This document shows, one piece after another, positions 54,461 to 63,933 of a stretch of DNA of 64,000 nucleotides. Source of the DNA: Lachnospiraceae bacterium EP-SM-12S-S03 (lineage in GTDB: Bacteria > Bacillota > Clostridia > Lachnospirales > Lachnospiraceae). Location of the stretch: contig JAJBSL010000013.1 of the NCBI GenBank assembly GCA_020540725.1, forward strand, positions 13,945 through 77,944. The letters run 5' to 3'. Position 1 is the stretch's first letter; every line of letters begins with the position of its first letter. Below the pieces are notes generated by a model, which saw only the letters and a program-made list of their open reading frames with translations, searched no databases and was not told the origin of the DNA. Both the position numbers and the translations under genes were made by a program.

Positions 54461-54949
54461 TTAATCACGGGCACATTCTTTTGCTTCTCCCGTGAGAATC
54501 TCCACACCATGCACAAGTTCCGGAAGAATAAATTCCAAACATTCTGTTGCCCCTTTTGGACTCCCCGGAAGATTCACGATCATGGTGTCCTTACGGATAC
54601 CTGCCACAGCTCTTGAAAGCATGGCACGTTTCGTAAATCGCATGCTGTATGCCCGCATTGCCTCCGGAATTCCTCTGATTTCTTTGTCGATAACATCAAG
54701 AGTCGCTTCCGGTGTACAATCATCCTTCGCAAATCCGGTTCCGCCGGATGTAACGATCAAATCCGCAAGATGATGATCCGCCAGTTTCTTCATGACTTCC
54801 GAAAGAATCACCGCATCATCCGGAAGCACCTTCAAAAATTTCACTTCAAAGCCAAACTGTTTTAACAACCTTAAAACTGCCGGTCCGCTTTTGTCCTCCC
54901 TCTCTCCTTTATACCCTGATGTACTTGCTACAATAATTGCTGCTTTCAT
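54461..54949 (-). CDS. mog: Molybdopterin adenylyltransferase family protein (MogA/MoaB-like)
   Basis: Activates molybdopterin with AMP before MoeA inserts molybdate. 162 residues: IIVASTSGYKGEREDKSG, LIVTSGGTGFAKDDCTPEAT with the GGTG motif, and VNLPGSPKGATECLEF. MogA and MoaB are close relatives and cannot be separated by eye. ATG at 54949 follows GGGGAGG. It lies 81 bp after yqeC in the molybdenum hydroxylase run and 15 bp before the membrane MutS-like gene. Confidence 0.9.
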   Translation of the reverse strand: MKAAIIVASTSGYKGEREDKSGPAVLRLLKQFGFEVKFLKVLPDDAVILSEVMKKLADHHLADLIVTSGGTGFAKDDCTPEATLDVIDKEIRGIPEAMRAYSMRFTKRAMLSRAVAGIRKDTMIVNLPGSPKGATECLEFILPELVHGVEILTGEAKECARD

Positions 54950-55030
54950 TACAATACCTCCCCTTGGTATATTCATCTTCTAGTATCTATTCTGTATCTT
55001 AACACACTTCTCATCTAAGATGCAAAAAAT

Positions 55031-55714
55031 TTATTCTTCTTCACAAAAAAGTATGGAAAATCCAGTTCCTACATCTATCTCTTCTTTTCTCCATCGGTTC
55101 CAAACAATACGATATGGGCATGCGACGTCTTTCAAAAGCCCCCTCCTGTCGAAAGATATCTTTTGCATATCTTGCACTGTAACAATATCTTTTGTCTCCT
55201 TTTGCAAAAATGCTGCCACATCCTTGGCTCTGTGAGAAACTTCTTCTATCGTATTCCCCACACTGTTATATCCCAAGACTCCGATCAGTAAATCTGTCCC
55301 CTTGGGAATGACGGGTTCATGCGCCGCCGGAACTTTCAATGGTTTTCTTCTGGATCCATCTGCTTCTACAAGAACTACATCTGCTTTAGAGAGCAAATCC
55401 TTAACATCTGTCCCATGTGGTCCGGCTATTTTCCCATTCTTACAATCTGTTCCTACTGTTATGGACTCTCCCGGATTCAACGCCGATATTAGCGGACACT
55501 CCCGAAAATCATGTTCCGGCTTTGCCATATGGGTTGTGGTCGTAATGATAACCCGGTATCCCATTTCTTTCAATTCTTCTGCCATGGCGTAGATGAAAGT
55601 AGTTTTTCCTCCGGCTCCCACAAAGGAAATCATATGGTGCTCTTCCGGATTCCATTCAATCGCTTCGCAGATTCTAGTGAATTTCCTTCCGCTCCCCGAA
55701 TGATAAAATTTCAT
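55031..55714 (-). CDS. yqeC: YqeC-family selenium-dependent molybdenum hydroxylase accessory protein
   Basis: P-loop protein of 227 residues found with selenium-dependent molybdenum hydroxylases. Walker A SFVGAGGKTTFIYAM (about 29-43), TTTTHM, VVLVEADGSRRKPLKVPA (Walker B-like, family hallmark) and HEPVIP. The exact step is unknown; a role in maturation of the labile Se-Mo cofactor is proposed for the family. ATG at 55714 has GGGAGG six bases upstream and overlaps the YqeB fusion gene by 41 bp. Confidence 0.9.
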   Translation of the reverse strand: MKFYHSGSGRKFTRICEAIEWNPEEHHMISFVGAGGKTTFIYAMAEELKEMGYRVIITTTTHMAKPEHDFRECPLISALNPGESITVGTDCKNGKIAGPHGTDVKDLLSKADVVLVEADGSRRKPLKVPAAHEPVIPKGTDLLIGVLGYNSVGNTIEEVSHRAKDVAAFLQKETKDIVTVQDMQKISFDRRGLLKDVACPYRIVWNRWRKEEIDVGTGFSILFCEEE

Positions 55715-57074
55715 TTTCTTCCTCCCAATGTCTGACAGTTTCATATACACTGTTGGCAATCTTCTTTGCTTTATCTGAGATAAGAAAACATTGGTCCAGC
55801 GCTTCCAATCTCGGATCAATATCCATGATTTTCAGTCCTTTTGTCACTGAAAACCCTTCCCGAATCAATCCTCGCAAAATTCCGTCTATGGTGGCATATA
55901 CCGGAGTATTGCCTACATAAGCCAGTATTTCTCCTTTTCGTACCCTGTCACCCACCTGGTGTTCCGCCCGGATTTGCCCGTCTGAAGGAGCATGGATGAC
56001 TCGTTCTTCTGCATAGCCGCCAATCATCCCGGGAACTCCTGTATTGGGGAGGGCACTCCCCTTCCGGTACCTTTTCCCAAGTGTTTCTCCACGCATGGTT
56101 TCTACCACGACATCCACATCTTCTCCCGCTCGAAATCCGGGACCAAGCGCAATCGTAAGCGGCGCCATATCTTTTTTCGTCCCCAGATTTTTCTTGGCAA
56201 TGATGGCATCTACAACCACATCCGGTTTCAGAAGATCAATGGCGCGTCCCTCTTCATCAACATAAACCGGAATCTTACCTTCTTCCCAACACTTTTTTCT
56301 CTCATTCAATTCAGAAATATGGATCGCACATACCCCTTCCACTTCTGTTTTCCCATCATAAACCGCTTCTCCATATGCTACCTGGCGCCTGATACATGCA
56401 GGTTTTTCTGTTTCAAGCACAAGTACCCTATATCCTTCCCGATACATACGATGAATGACCCCGCTTGCCAGATCTCCGCCTCCTCGAACCATGACAAATG
56501 GTTTCTTTCGATAATCAATGTCCTGAAGCTCCCGTTCTTCCACCTGAAATACATAGGTATCTTCCAGATGTTTTTTTACAACACTCTTTCCTCCCGTATC
56601 TCCGGTTAATAGGCAAAGTTCTTTCAAATATTTTGTACGGAACACAACCGGATTCCCTAGTTCCTTTCCAGTTCCAACACAGCCGATTCCTTTTCCCGAA
56701 CATACATATCCTTCTAAGAAGCGTTCCATTGTTCTTCGTTCCAAATATGGCTGATCACATACAAAAAAGCAGATTCCATCCTCTTCTCCGATTCCTGCCT
56801 TTTGCAGCGCAGCAATTCCCATACAAATGGAATGGGAGATTCCAAGTTCCGGTTCCATATTTGCAACCGGGATATAGGATCTTTCCCTTAACGATTCTCG
56901 TATCTGCTCATACTGGCTTACCACGATTTTCTTACCAATAAAATCCAGATTCATTTGATCCAAACGATCTGTCAGATAACGATACATCGGTTTTCCATTT
57001 AATACGGATAACAATTTGTTACTGCCAAAGCGGCGGCTGTTTCCAGCCGCCAGTAATATGAAATGTATTCTCAT
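55674..57074 (-). CDS. MocA-like nucleotidyltransferase fused to YqeB
   Basis: 466-residue two-domain protein. Residues 1 to about 190 form a MobA/MocA-like transferase: FILLAAGNSRRFGSNKLLS has LAAG and NKLL, the MocA (CTP, cytosine dinucleotide) type, and FFVCDQPY the metal site. From about 195 (VMVRGGGDLASGVIHRMYR) it is YqeB, the EF2563-type protein of selenium-dependent molybdenum hydroxylase systems, ending with a biotinyl-like hammerhead segment. ATG at 57074 shares one base with the stop of the catalytic subunit gene. The fusion directly couples cofactor cytidylylation with Se-Mo maturation (inference). Confidence 0.9.
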   Translation of the reverse strand: MRIHFILLAAGNSRRFGSNKLLSVLNGKPMYRYLTDRLDQMNLDFIGKKIVVSQYEQIRESLRERSYIPVANMEPELGISHSICMGIAALQKAGIGEEDGICFFVCDQPYLERRTMERFLEGYVCSGKGIGCVGTGKELGNPVVFRTKYLKELCLLTGDTGGKSVVKKHLEDTYVFQVEERELQDIDYRKKPFVMVRGGGDLASGVIHRMYREGYRVLVLETEKPACIRRQVAYGEAVYDGKTEVEGVCAIHISELNERKKCWEEGKIPVYVDEEGRAIDLLKPDVVVDAIIAKKNLGTKKDMAPLTIALGPGFRAGEDVDVVVETMRGETLGKRYRKGSALPNTGVPGMIGGYAEERVIHAPSDGQIRAEHQVGDRVRKGEILAYVGNTPVYATIDGILRGLIREGFSVTKGLKIMDIDPRLEALDQCFLISDKAKKIANSVYETVRHWEEENEILSFGERKEIH

Positions 57075-59353
57075 TATTTCTTCATGCCCCAATATATTTT
57101 TTCCGCTGTGATCGGAAGTTCACGTACACGTACACCAACTGCATTGTATACTGCGTTTGCAATAGCAGGTGAAGGTGTATTGATTACAATTTCACCGATG
57201 GATTTCGCTCCAAACGGACCTGTCGGCTCATAACTGCTTTCAAACTCTACACGGATTGTTCCCACATCCAAACGACTTGGAATCTTATACTGCATAAAGG
57301 AGTTACTATAGTTTCTTCCGTTTCCTCCTTTGTCATACACCACATCCTCATAGAGTGCCATACCGATTCCCTGGGCAATACCGCCTTCTGTCTGCACTCT
57401 AGCAAGCGCCGGATTCACAACAGTTCCACAATCTACAACTGCAACATAGTCGATCAGTTCCACATGGCCCGTCTCTTTATCGACTTCCACTTCTGCAATA
57501 CCAGCCATAAACGGTGGCGGAGAAACAGGAGAAGAACAGGATTCTGACGCATATAAAGCATCATCATTATTTGTCATCACACGATTTCCGATTTCTTTTA
57601 AGGAAATCTCTTTCCCGCTTTCTCTATGGAAGACTTTCTTACCGTCAAACTCTGTTTCCTCCTTTGGACACTCTAAATACTTTGCACCTTTGTCAATGAT
57701 CTTATCCACCAGTACCTGACATGTCTTGGCAACTGCCATCCCCGTCAAATACGTTGTACTGGAGGCATAAGAACCGGAATCATAAGGAGAAATATCCGTA
57801 TCCACACCTGACACAACGATATTATCCATATCGCAGTCCAGACAATCTGCCGCCATCTGTGCAAGAATCGTATCACATCCTGTTCCCATGTCGGAAGCGC
57901 CGATCATCAGACTGTAAAATCCATCGTCATTGACTTTAATCGCAACGGATGCATTATCTACCACTGAAATGGATGATCCTTGCATTGCAAGCGCCGCTCC
58001 CACAGCCCTTACTCTTCCATTTCCCATATCTTTTGCCGGATATTTTTCGTCCCATCCAATCATTTCTTTCGCTCGGGCAAAACAACGATCCAAAGCACAA
58101 CTATTTGCCGTCTCTCCGTAATATGCCGGCATAACCTGTCCTTCTTTTACCATATTCTTCTCACGAAGTACCGCAGAATCTATTCCCATCTTTGCTGCAA
58201 GTTCATCCATTGCAGATTCCATGGCAAAAATTCCCTGTGTGGCACCATATCCGCGATAGGCTCCTGCTGACATTACATTCGTATATACCACATCATAGGC
58301 AAAACGGAATGCTTCCGTATTGCCATAAAGCGGAATCGCTTTATGTCCGGACAATCCTACTGTAGTCGGCCCATGCTCCCCGAAAGCCCCGGTATTGGAT
58401 AGCGTATACATATCAATCGCCTTCACGATTCCATCTTTTGTCGCTCCTACGCGAACCGTGATCTCCATCTCGTGTCTCGGTGAAGAAGCGATCATGGATT
58501 CTTCTCTTGTGTAAATGATCTTTGCCGGTTTCCCCGTTTTCATCGTTACAAGCGCCGGATATACTTCCGCTACGACTGTTTGTTTCGCACCAAATCCACC
58601 ACCAATACGCGGTTTGATAACACGGATCTGTGATTTTGGAATGTCCAGCGCGTGAGAAAGAATTCTTCTCACATGAAATGTAACCTGCGTGGAAGACACT
58701 ACATTCAACCTTCCATACAAATCTTTATACGTATAGGTACGGAACGTTTCCATCATAGTCTGCTGATTTGCTTTTGTATGGTATGTTTCTTCTACGATAT
58801 AATCACACTTGGCAAATGCTTCTTCCAAATTTCCATGTTCTTCGCCTCCATGGGCGCATAGGTTTCTCTTATTATCCGCTCCAACCGGACACAGACTCTT
58901 CCAGTTTTCCTCCGGATGTATCAGAATTTTATTATCCTTTGCTTTTCTAAAATCCAAAAGCGGCTCCAACACTTCGTATTCTACTTTGATCAATTTCAAA
59001 GCCTTCGTAACTGCCTCTTCCGTTTCACCCGCTACAATTGCAACCGCATCCCCTACAAAGCGAACTCTCTGATCCAAAATCAATCTGTCATACGGACTTG
59101 GTTCCGGATATGTCTGGCCTGCCATTGTAAAACGCTTGTCCGGACAGTCTTTATAAGTAAGGATGCATTCTACTCCCGGAACTTTCATTGCGATATCGGT
59201 GTTGATATTCTGAATCAATGCATGTGCATACGGACTTCGAAGCACCTTAACAACAAGACAGTCCTTAGGCGCAATATCATCTGTATACACCGGTTTTCCG
59301 GTTACCAGAGCCTGGGAGTCTACTTTCGGCACTGCCTGATTTACCATCTTCAT
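57074..59353 (-). CDS. Xanthine-dehydrogenase-family molybdenum hydroxylase, catalytic subunit
   Basis: Large subunit of 759 residues that binds the molybdopterin cofactor. Visible: N-terminal ald_Xan_dh domain (ALVTGKPVYTDDIAPKD), RIGGGFGAKQ, MSAGAYRGYGATQG, GASDMGTGCDTILAQ and GPFGAKSIGEI with the catalytic Glu in the last. ATG at 59353 shares one base with the stop of the Fe-S subunit (TAATG); a frame reaching 59428 is not needed. Linked yqeB/yqeC imply a selenium-dependent enzyme. Substrate could be xanthine, hypoxanthine or another N-heterocycle. Confidence 0.92.
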   Translation of the reverse strand: MKMVNQAVPKVDSQALVTGKPVYTDDIAPKDCLVVKVLRSPYAHALIQNINTDIAMKVPGVECILTYKDCPDKRFTMAGQTYPEPSPYDRLILDQRVRFVGDAVAIVAGETEEAVTKALKLIKVEYEVLEPLLDFRKAKDNKILIHPEENWKSLCPVGADNKRNLCAHGGEEHGNLEEAFAKCDYIVEETYHTKANQQTMMETFRTYTYKDLYGRLNVVSSTQVTFHVRRILSHALDIPKSQIRVIKPRIGGGFGAKQTVVAEVYPALVTMKTGKPAKIIYTREESMIASSPRHEMEITVRVGATKDGIVKAIDMYTLSNTGAFGEHGPTTVGLSGHKAIPLYGNTEAFRFAYDVVYTNVMSAGAYRGYGATQGIFAMESAMDELAAKMGIDSAVLREKNMVKEGQVMPAYYGETANSCALDRCFARAKEMIGWDEKYPAKDMGNGRVRAVGAALAMQGSSISVVDNASVAIKVNDDGFYSLMIGASDMGTGCDTILAQMAADCLDCDMDNIVVSGVDTDISPYDSGSYASSTTYLTGMAVAKTCQVLVDKIIDKGAKYLECPKEETEFDGKKVFHRESGKEISLKEIGNRVMTNNDDALYASESCSSPVSPPPFMAGIAEVEVDKETGHVELIDYVAVVDCGTVVNPALARVQTEGGIAQGIGMALYEDVVYDKGGNGRNYSNSFMQYKIPSRLDVGTIRVEFESSYEPTGPFGAKSIGEIVINTPSPAIANAVYNAVGVRVRELPITAEKIYWGMKK

Positions 59354-59814
59354 TATTTTGTCCCCCTTTTCATCTCTAAGTACTTTTGGATCGCCCGGAG
59401 TTGTCCCATATATCCTGTACAACGGCATAAATTTCCTTCTAAATATTCTTTTATCTCCTCTGTTTTTGGATTCTCAAGTTCTCTTACCATAGCAAGTACA
59501 TTCATAATGAATCCAGGAGAGCAGAAGCCGCACTGCTCTGCCCCTTCTTTCGCAAGAAAAGAGCCAAATTCTGCCGCTTCATCCTGAAGTCCTTCCAAAG
59601 TAGTTACTTCTCTTCCATCAACTCTTGCTGCCAGCATTGCACAGGATAACTGTGGCTTTCCGTCTACCCACACGGTACAAAGTCCACAATTCGTTGTCTC
59701 GCATCCGCATTTCACGCTATAGCATCCCTTTTCTCTTACAAGATGCAGCAAGGTTGTATCTGCATCAACAGAGGCTGTAACCGTTTTCCCATTTAAAACA
59801 AACTTTATTTCCAT
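59353..59814 (-). CDS. Molybdenum hydroxylase [2Fe-2S] subunit
   Basis: XdhC/CoxS-like electron-transfer subunit, 153 residues. The plant-type [2Fe-2S] set is Cys38, Cys43, Cys46, Cys58; the second, helical cluster set is Cys95, Cys98, Cys130, Cys132 (QCGFCSPG and LCRCTGY). ATG follows GGAGGAG and lies one base beyond the FAD-subunit stop. Confidence 0.95.
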   Translation of the reverse strand: MEIKFVLNGKTVTASVDADTTLLHLVREKGCYSVKCGCETTNCGLCTVWVDGKPQLSCAMLAARVDGREVTTLEGLQDEAAEFGSFLAKEGAEQCGFCSPGFIMNVLAMVRELENPKTEEIKEYLEGNLCRCTGYMGQLRAIQKYLEMKRGTK

Positions 59815-59815
59815 T

Positions 59816-60595
59816 TTAGCACTCCTCCATCAATGATTTTACTGCACGTCTGATCAGTATTTCAGCCAAATGCTTTCTATACTCTTTGCTTCCACGCATA
59901 TTGGTTCCATATGTAAATGCATCTGCCACCCTCTTTGCAAATGCTTCTGCATCTTCTGCACATGTAAGTTCTGCTTTCTCCGTCACAAGCATTGCTTTCA
60001 TCGGTCTTGCCCCAACAGATACTTTCCATTCATTTTCCACACGGGAAACTGCACATGCAATCACCGGAAAATCTGTAGCAGTAGCACGCTCTGTTAAATA
60101 ACGCACCTGGCGATTATCTTTCTTCACAATCACGCGAACAAGAAGGTCGTTGTCTCTCTCCATATGTACAAATTCATGCAGCGGTACAATTCCGCCTTTG
60201 TAAAGTTCTACATAAGAATTCAATGACAAAAGCACAGTCAAAACATCCGAAAATCCAAATCTTCCAAACACACTTCCACCTACTGTTGCACCATTGCGGA
60301 ATTGCACACCGACAATATGATGCACACTCTCCTTGAGTGCATCTTGAAAATATGTGTTTAGTCCTTCATGAAGTTCCAGACTTCTCAAAGTACACATACA
60401 TCCAATTTTAAACTCTTCTTCATTCTCTTCTATAGTATCTAATCCAAGTCCTGATAAATCGATGGCTGTATGAACTCTGCCCTTCCCAAGGCGCATCCAC
60501 ATCATTCCTCCCAGTACTCTGTTTGATTTCTTCTGGTTTAAATCATATGCCTGTTCCAAGCTCTCTGCCCTAACATAATTATTAATTGTAATCAA
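59816..60595 (-). CDS. Molybdenum hydroxylase FAD-binding subunit
   Basis: XdhB/CoxM-like subunit, about 259 residues, that passes electrons from the Fe-S clusters to an acceptor. The FAD-binding site appears as RVLGGMMWMRLGKG and the second as GVQFRNGATVGGSVFGRF. I choose TTG at 60595, which has GAGGAGG six bases upstream; a frame extending to 60718 would start within the preceding terminator. It is the first gene of the hydroxylase operon. A weak promoter, TTGCGT-18 bp-TATTAT, lies near 60640-60668. Confidence 0.9.
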   Translation of the reverse strand: MITINNYVRAESLEQAYDLNQKKSNRVLGGMMWMRLGKGRVHTAIDLSGLGLDTIEENEEEFKIGCMCTLRSLELHEGLNTYFQDALKESVHHIVGVQFRNGATVGGSVFGRFGFSDVLTVLLSLNSYVELYKGGIVPLHEFVHMERDNDLLVRVIVKKDNRQVRYLTERATATDFPVIACAVSRVENEWKVSVGARPMKAMLVTEKAELTCAEDAEAFAKRVADAFTYGTNMRGSKEYRKHLAEILIRRAVKSLMEEC

Positions 60596-60656
60596 GAAAA
60601 TCCTCCTCTCAGTATAAAAAATTGCATACTCTTCTGTATAATACCATAATTCGACA

Positions 60657-60685
60657 CAAAAACGCAACAGTTCAAAACTGCTGCG
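60657..60685 (-). terminator. Terminator after the FtsX-type ABC exporter genes
   Basis: 10-bp stem with one G-U pair (60663-60672 and 60676-60685) and a 3-nt loop, then TTTTT on the minus strand. It separates the ABC exporter from the molybdenum hydroxylase operon. Confidence 0.85.
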
Positions 60686-60695
60686 TCTATGATCA

Positions 60696-61451
60696 CTATA
60701 GAATATCCATCTTTTCAATAATCATATAGTAAAATTCTTCTCCAGAATTGCTCTTCTCCAACTCCTCCAATACTACTCCGTCTTTCAGAAGAATCACTCG
60801 ATTGCAATAACTTGCCATCTTCGGATCATGTGTGACCATCACAATGGTTTTTCCCATCTCATGATTAATCTTCTCCATCGTATCAATAACCGTTTTTCCT
60901 GATTTGGAATCCAAATTTCCGGTTGGTTCGTCCGCAAGAATCAGATCCGGATCATTAATAAGAGCACGACAGATTGCAACTCTCTGCTTTTCCCCTCCCG
61001 ATAATTCATACGGATTTTTCTCTAAAAGATGTTCAATTCCAAAAAGTTCCGCATACTGTTGTGCTTTTTTCTTCATAAGAGCAGGATCTACTTTATCCAA
61101 AATCATGGGAAGCATAATATTTTCTTTTACCGAAAGGCTATCCATCAGATAAAAGTCCTGAAAAATAAATCCGATATCCTGCCGTCTAATATCCGCAAGT
61201 TCATCTCCATATAAGTCATCTACATCACGTCCATTAAAATAAATGTTTCCATCTGTCGCATAATCGATCATTCCAAGCACCTTCAGTAATGTTGTTTTGC
61301 CACAACCTGATTTTCCCATAATACCGACAAATTCTCCTTCGTGAATTGTAAAGTTGATTCCTTTCAAGACCTTGATGTCTTCTTCGCCTTCCTTTTTATT
61401 CGGCTTTTTATAATTCCGGATCAAATCCTCTACTTTTAACACTTCTTTCAT
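60696..61451 (-). CDS. ABC transporter ATPase, LolD/BceA/MacB type
   Basis: ATPase of 251 residues partnered with an FtsX-type permease. Walker [20 protein letters not shown]-loop [13 protein letters not shown], signature [15 protein letters not shown], Walker [15 protein letters not shown]-loop VTHDPKMA. The C-terminus reads [22 protein letters not shown] at 61451 follows GGAGGAAC and overlaps the permease stop. It could export or sense peptide antibiotics, as BceAB-type pairs do; no two-component system is next to it in the window. Confidence 0.92.
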   Translation of the reverse strand: MKEVLKVEDLIRNYKKPNKKEGEEDIKVLKGINFTIHEGEFVGIMGKSGCGKTTLLKVLGMIDYATDGNIYFNGRDVDDLYGDELADIRRQDIGFIFQDFYLMDSLSVKENIMLPMILDKVDPALMKKKAQQYAELFGIEHLLEKNPYELSGGEKQRVAICRALINDPDLILADEPTGNLDSKSGKTVIDTMEKINHEMGKTIVMVTHDPKMASYCNRVILLKDGVVLEELEKSNSGEEFYYMIIEKMDIL

Positions 61452-63283
61452 AATATTTGTTCCTCCATTTTTCTCAAAACCCAGATCCTCATACTCCGCA
61501 AAAACAGATATTGAAGTAAAAAGTACACCAATATCAATAAAAAGAAAATTCTCCACTCACCATACAAATTCTTTCCGGCAAAAATTCCGCCAATAAGAAT
61601 CGAACATATAATTTCTATGTAAATTGGAATAGCAATTTCGCTTTTCAAAGTCTTTTTTAGTTCCTTTTCCTGCATTCCAGCCGTTTTTAAAAATGAGTAT
61701 TTATCCTGCAATCGTTTGGAATCTGAAAATGTTTTTAACCATTGTATAAACATACCAAAGAAAAGAATGGTAGCGTCTACTAGAAACAAAACGACTACCG
61801 CCAAGGTATTTTCTCTTTTTCTGTTCTCATTTTCCGTCTGCTTGGAGAATATCGTCTCCACCATGTTTTGTGGCTGCTTTTCCAACCATACGGTCATATC
61901 ATCCAGTTTACTTTCTTCCACATTCAGAAGTAACATTTCCTTTTGCTTTCCTATATCCTGTCTTATGTTTTCAAAAACAGTATCTGAAAATATAACCATA
62001 CCTCCAAAACCAAATCCCAAACGGTTCTCTATTGTCTCAGACTTAACGGTGTAGTTCTCTCCTTCTTCCATATTTTCAAAATATATTTTTTTACTCTTTT
62101 TCGTTGTTTCCTCTTTCCGCAAACTTTGCATATTCTCTATGTCACATATACTAATAATTTCACCTTCTGTAAGTCTTGCATCTTTACCAAAGTTCTGCCG
62201 ATAGCAACTTGCAGAGATACCAATTCGACCCTCACAAAAATCTGAATTCACTTCTATAAATGGGAAAGAAATTCCTTCCATTCCCCAACTTTCTTGAATC
62301 ACTTTCTTCAATGGACTTCCCTCTTGATAGATACATAGAATATCATTTGGATATGCTTCCCCTTCATTTCCCATAATTCCCGCAAGGAAAAAGGACGAAA
62401 AATATATAACAATCACTCCGATCAACGTCTGTATCAAAATCATATATTTATTCGAATTAAAATAATGATACAAGTCATTCCACACAAGTATTTTTCCAAA
62501 ATATCTTTGGCTCTTTCTGTATTTTTCAAAAAAATATCCAGTTCCGAATATAAAAGCAATTCCAAATCCAACATAAAAAAGCAGTAATAAATAATTTTGT
62601 ATATACAGGTTTTCACATCTAAACACAAGTATCATACCTGCGATCATAATCACAAGTCCAAACACAAACAAGATAAGCGCCTTTGAAGTGACGATTCTTC
62701 GTTCTTTCACTACTGTTCCTTTTAGAATTGTAGAAAGTTCTCTTTCAGACAGGATAATGGAAATCACAATCACCGATAACAGAATTATCAGCATACAAAT
62801 TATGATTGTATACTTATATACATTCGTCATTTCAATCTTCTCTATAAACGAAACACCAAGTAAATTCTCGAATACCTTTCCAATACCAAGTGATATTACC
62901 TGTCCCGCTCCGATTCCAATTGCGCATGAACAAATACATCCAATACCATACTCGAGAACAAGCATCCGGTTCATATCTTTTCTTTTGATTCCAAGAATTT
63001 TCAGCATCCCATAATCTTTCATACGCGAATAAATGTAAAACTGCACAGAATATGCGATTACAACTACTCCCACTATGATAAGGGCGGAACTCAATATTTT
63101 CATCAATACTTCTAAATCACCAGATAACTGATTTACAAAAATACCGGTACGTACGATATTCTCGAGTAATTCCTGTACATACATCATAAGAAATAGAACG
63201 CAAATTGTTACAATTGTGCTTGTAAAAAATGTCAAAAAGTTCTTCATATTTTTTCGGAAACTTTTCCATACAATCTGAAACAT
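61448..63283 (-). CDS. FtsX-type ABC transporter permease (BceB-like)
   Basis: About 611 residues with some eight to ten helices: one N-terminal helix (TFFTSTIVTICVLFLMMYV), a helix group carrying the FtsX motif YIYSRMKDYGMLKILGIKR, a second group at about 210-320, a large extracytoplasmic domain (about 325-500), and two final helices after DKYSFLKTAGMQEKELKK. The large external domain between helices is the BceB feature linked to peptide antibiotic sensing. ATG at 63283 is preferred over 63286, seven bases after GGGAG. Substrate unknown. Confidence 0.88.
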   Translation of the reverse strand: MFQIVWKSFRKNMKNFLTFFTSTIVTICVLFLMMYVQELLENIVRTGIFVNQLSGDLEVLMKILSSALIIVGVVVIAYSVQFYIYSRMKDYGMLKILGIKRKDMNRMLVLEYGIGCICSCAIGIGAGQVISLGIGKVFENLLGVSFIEKIEMTNVYKYTIIICMLIILLSVIVISIILSERELSTILKGTVVKERRIVTSKALILFVFGLVIMIAGMILVFRCENLYIQNYLLLLFYVGFGIAFIFGTGYFFEKYRKSQRYFGKILVWNDLYHYFNSNKYMILIQTLIGVIVIYFSSFFLAGIMGNEGEAYPNDILCIYQEGSPLKKVIQESWGMEGISFPFIEVNSDFCEGRIGISASCYRQNFGKDARLTEGEIISICDIENMQSLRKEETTKKSKKIYFENMEEGENYTVKSETIENRLGFGFGGMVIFSDTVFENIRQDIGKQKEMLLLNVEESKLDDMTVWLEKQPQNMVETIFSKQTENENRKRENTLAVVVLFLVDATILFFGMFIQWLKTFSDSKRLQDKYSFLKTAGMQEKELKKTLKSEIAIPIYIEIICSILIGGIFAGKNLYGEWRIFFLLILVYFLLQYLFLRSMRIWVLRKMEEQIL

Positions 63284-63333
63284 CATCTTTCTCCCAACCA
63301 ACCTGCAAATAAAATCCCTTTTCCTTCAAAATT

Positions 63334-63579
63334 TTATTTCCAATATTCTTCCATATATTTCTTGGTTTCCTCTTCCGTCAAAGAAAAATCTCTCTTAATT
63401 TTATTGATGTATCCTAATTCTTTGAAAGTTGAAACTTCTTGCATACAGCCGAGCATTTGACCTTCACTTTTTCCTATTTCTTTCCCTTCTCCAATCATTG
63501 CCTTGATTGCTTCACACATATCCTGTCTCTCTTCTTTCTCCAGTTCTTCCAATACAATTCCAGCTTTTAGCAAAATCAC
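63334..63579 (-). pseudogene. Chimeric remnant: ABC ATPase C-terminus joined to a transposase/nuclease-like tail
   Basis: An 81-codon frame whose first part (ILLKAGIVLEELEKEE) matches the C-terminal segment of the intact ATPase at 60.7 kb ([14 protein letters not shown]). The rest (MCEAIKAMIGEGKEIGKSEG and a charged helical end) resembles the tails of Rpn/PD-(D/E)XK nuclease-family transposase proteins. The reading frame is open upstream of its first ATG. It looks like debris from a deleted ATPase copy and a mobile gene, not a functional protein. The resemblance to Rpn tails is from memory of the family pattern. Confidence 0.65.
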
Positions 63580-63599
63580 ACTTTTAATCTATTATGATG

Positions 63600-63930
63600 T
63601 TATTTATCATTTTCGACCCATTTAATTACTACTTTGCATATAATAAAAGTAAATACTCCTATGAAACCTATATATATAATTTCTTGTGGCAGAATCCAAA
63701 GTATACTTGGATTCTCATATTTGTCTAATAATTTGAAAGTTATTTTACTTCTTCTGATATATTCGTTTGTATAAGCAAGGCAATGTAATAGTCCAAAAAT
63801 AATCGCTATTAACATAGGGGGCAATATCTGAATTTTCACTTCAGATTTAATAATTTTTCTCCTTTCATTTTTTCTCATGCCAGAGATTCTTAAAAATTCA
63901 TTTTTCTTTCTCATATATGATAAACCTGGA
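63600..63930 (-). pseudogene. 3' fragment of an FtsX-type ABC permease
   Basis: About 110 codons corresponding to the end of a BceB-like permease: KKNEFLRISGMRKNERRKIIKSE aligns with DKYSFLKTAGMQEKELKKTLKSE (both abridged at about 22 positions) of the neighbour, followed by two hydrophobic helices and a stop. The N-terminal 80% is missing; the homologous region ends where the hairpin element begins near 63934. Gene order (permease end, then ATPase end) repeats that of the intact pair, so this is a decayed duplicate. Confidence 0.75.
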
Positions 63931-63933
63931 TTA

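Noticed and set aside
55992-56609. Plus-strand open frame of about 200 codons
   Set aside because: Antisense shadow of the MocA-YqeB fusion, with no start signal and no domain.
57074-59353. Selenocysteine-containing enzyme
   Set aside because: The frame has no internal TGA that would need recoding; the selenium link comes only from the yqeB/yqeC context and would concern a labile cofactor.
58916-59587. Plus-strand open frame of about 220 codons
   Set aside because: Antisense to the molybdenum hydroxylase catalytic and Fe-S subunit genes, whose motifs are complete; no RBS and no recognisable domain.
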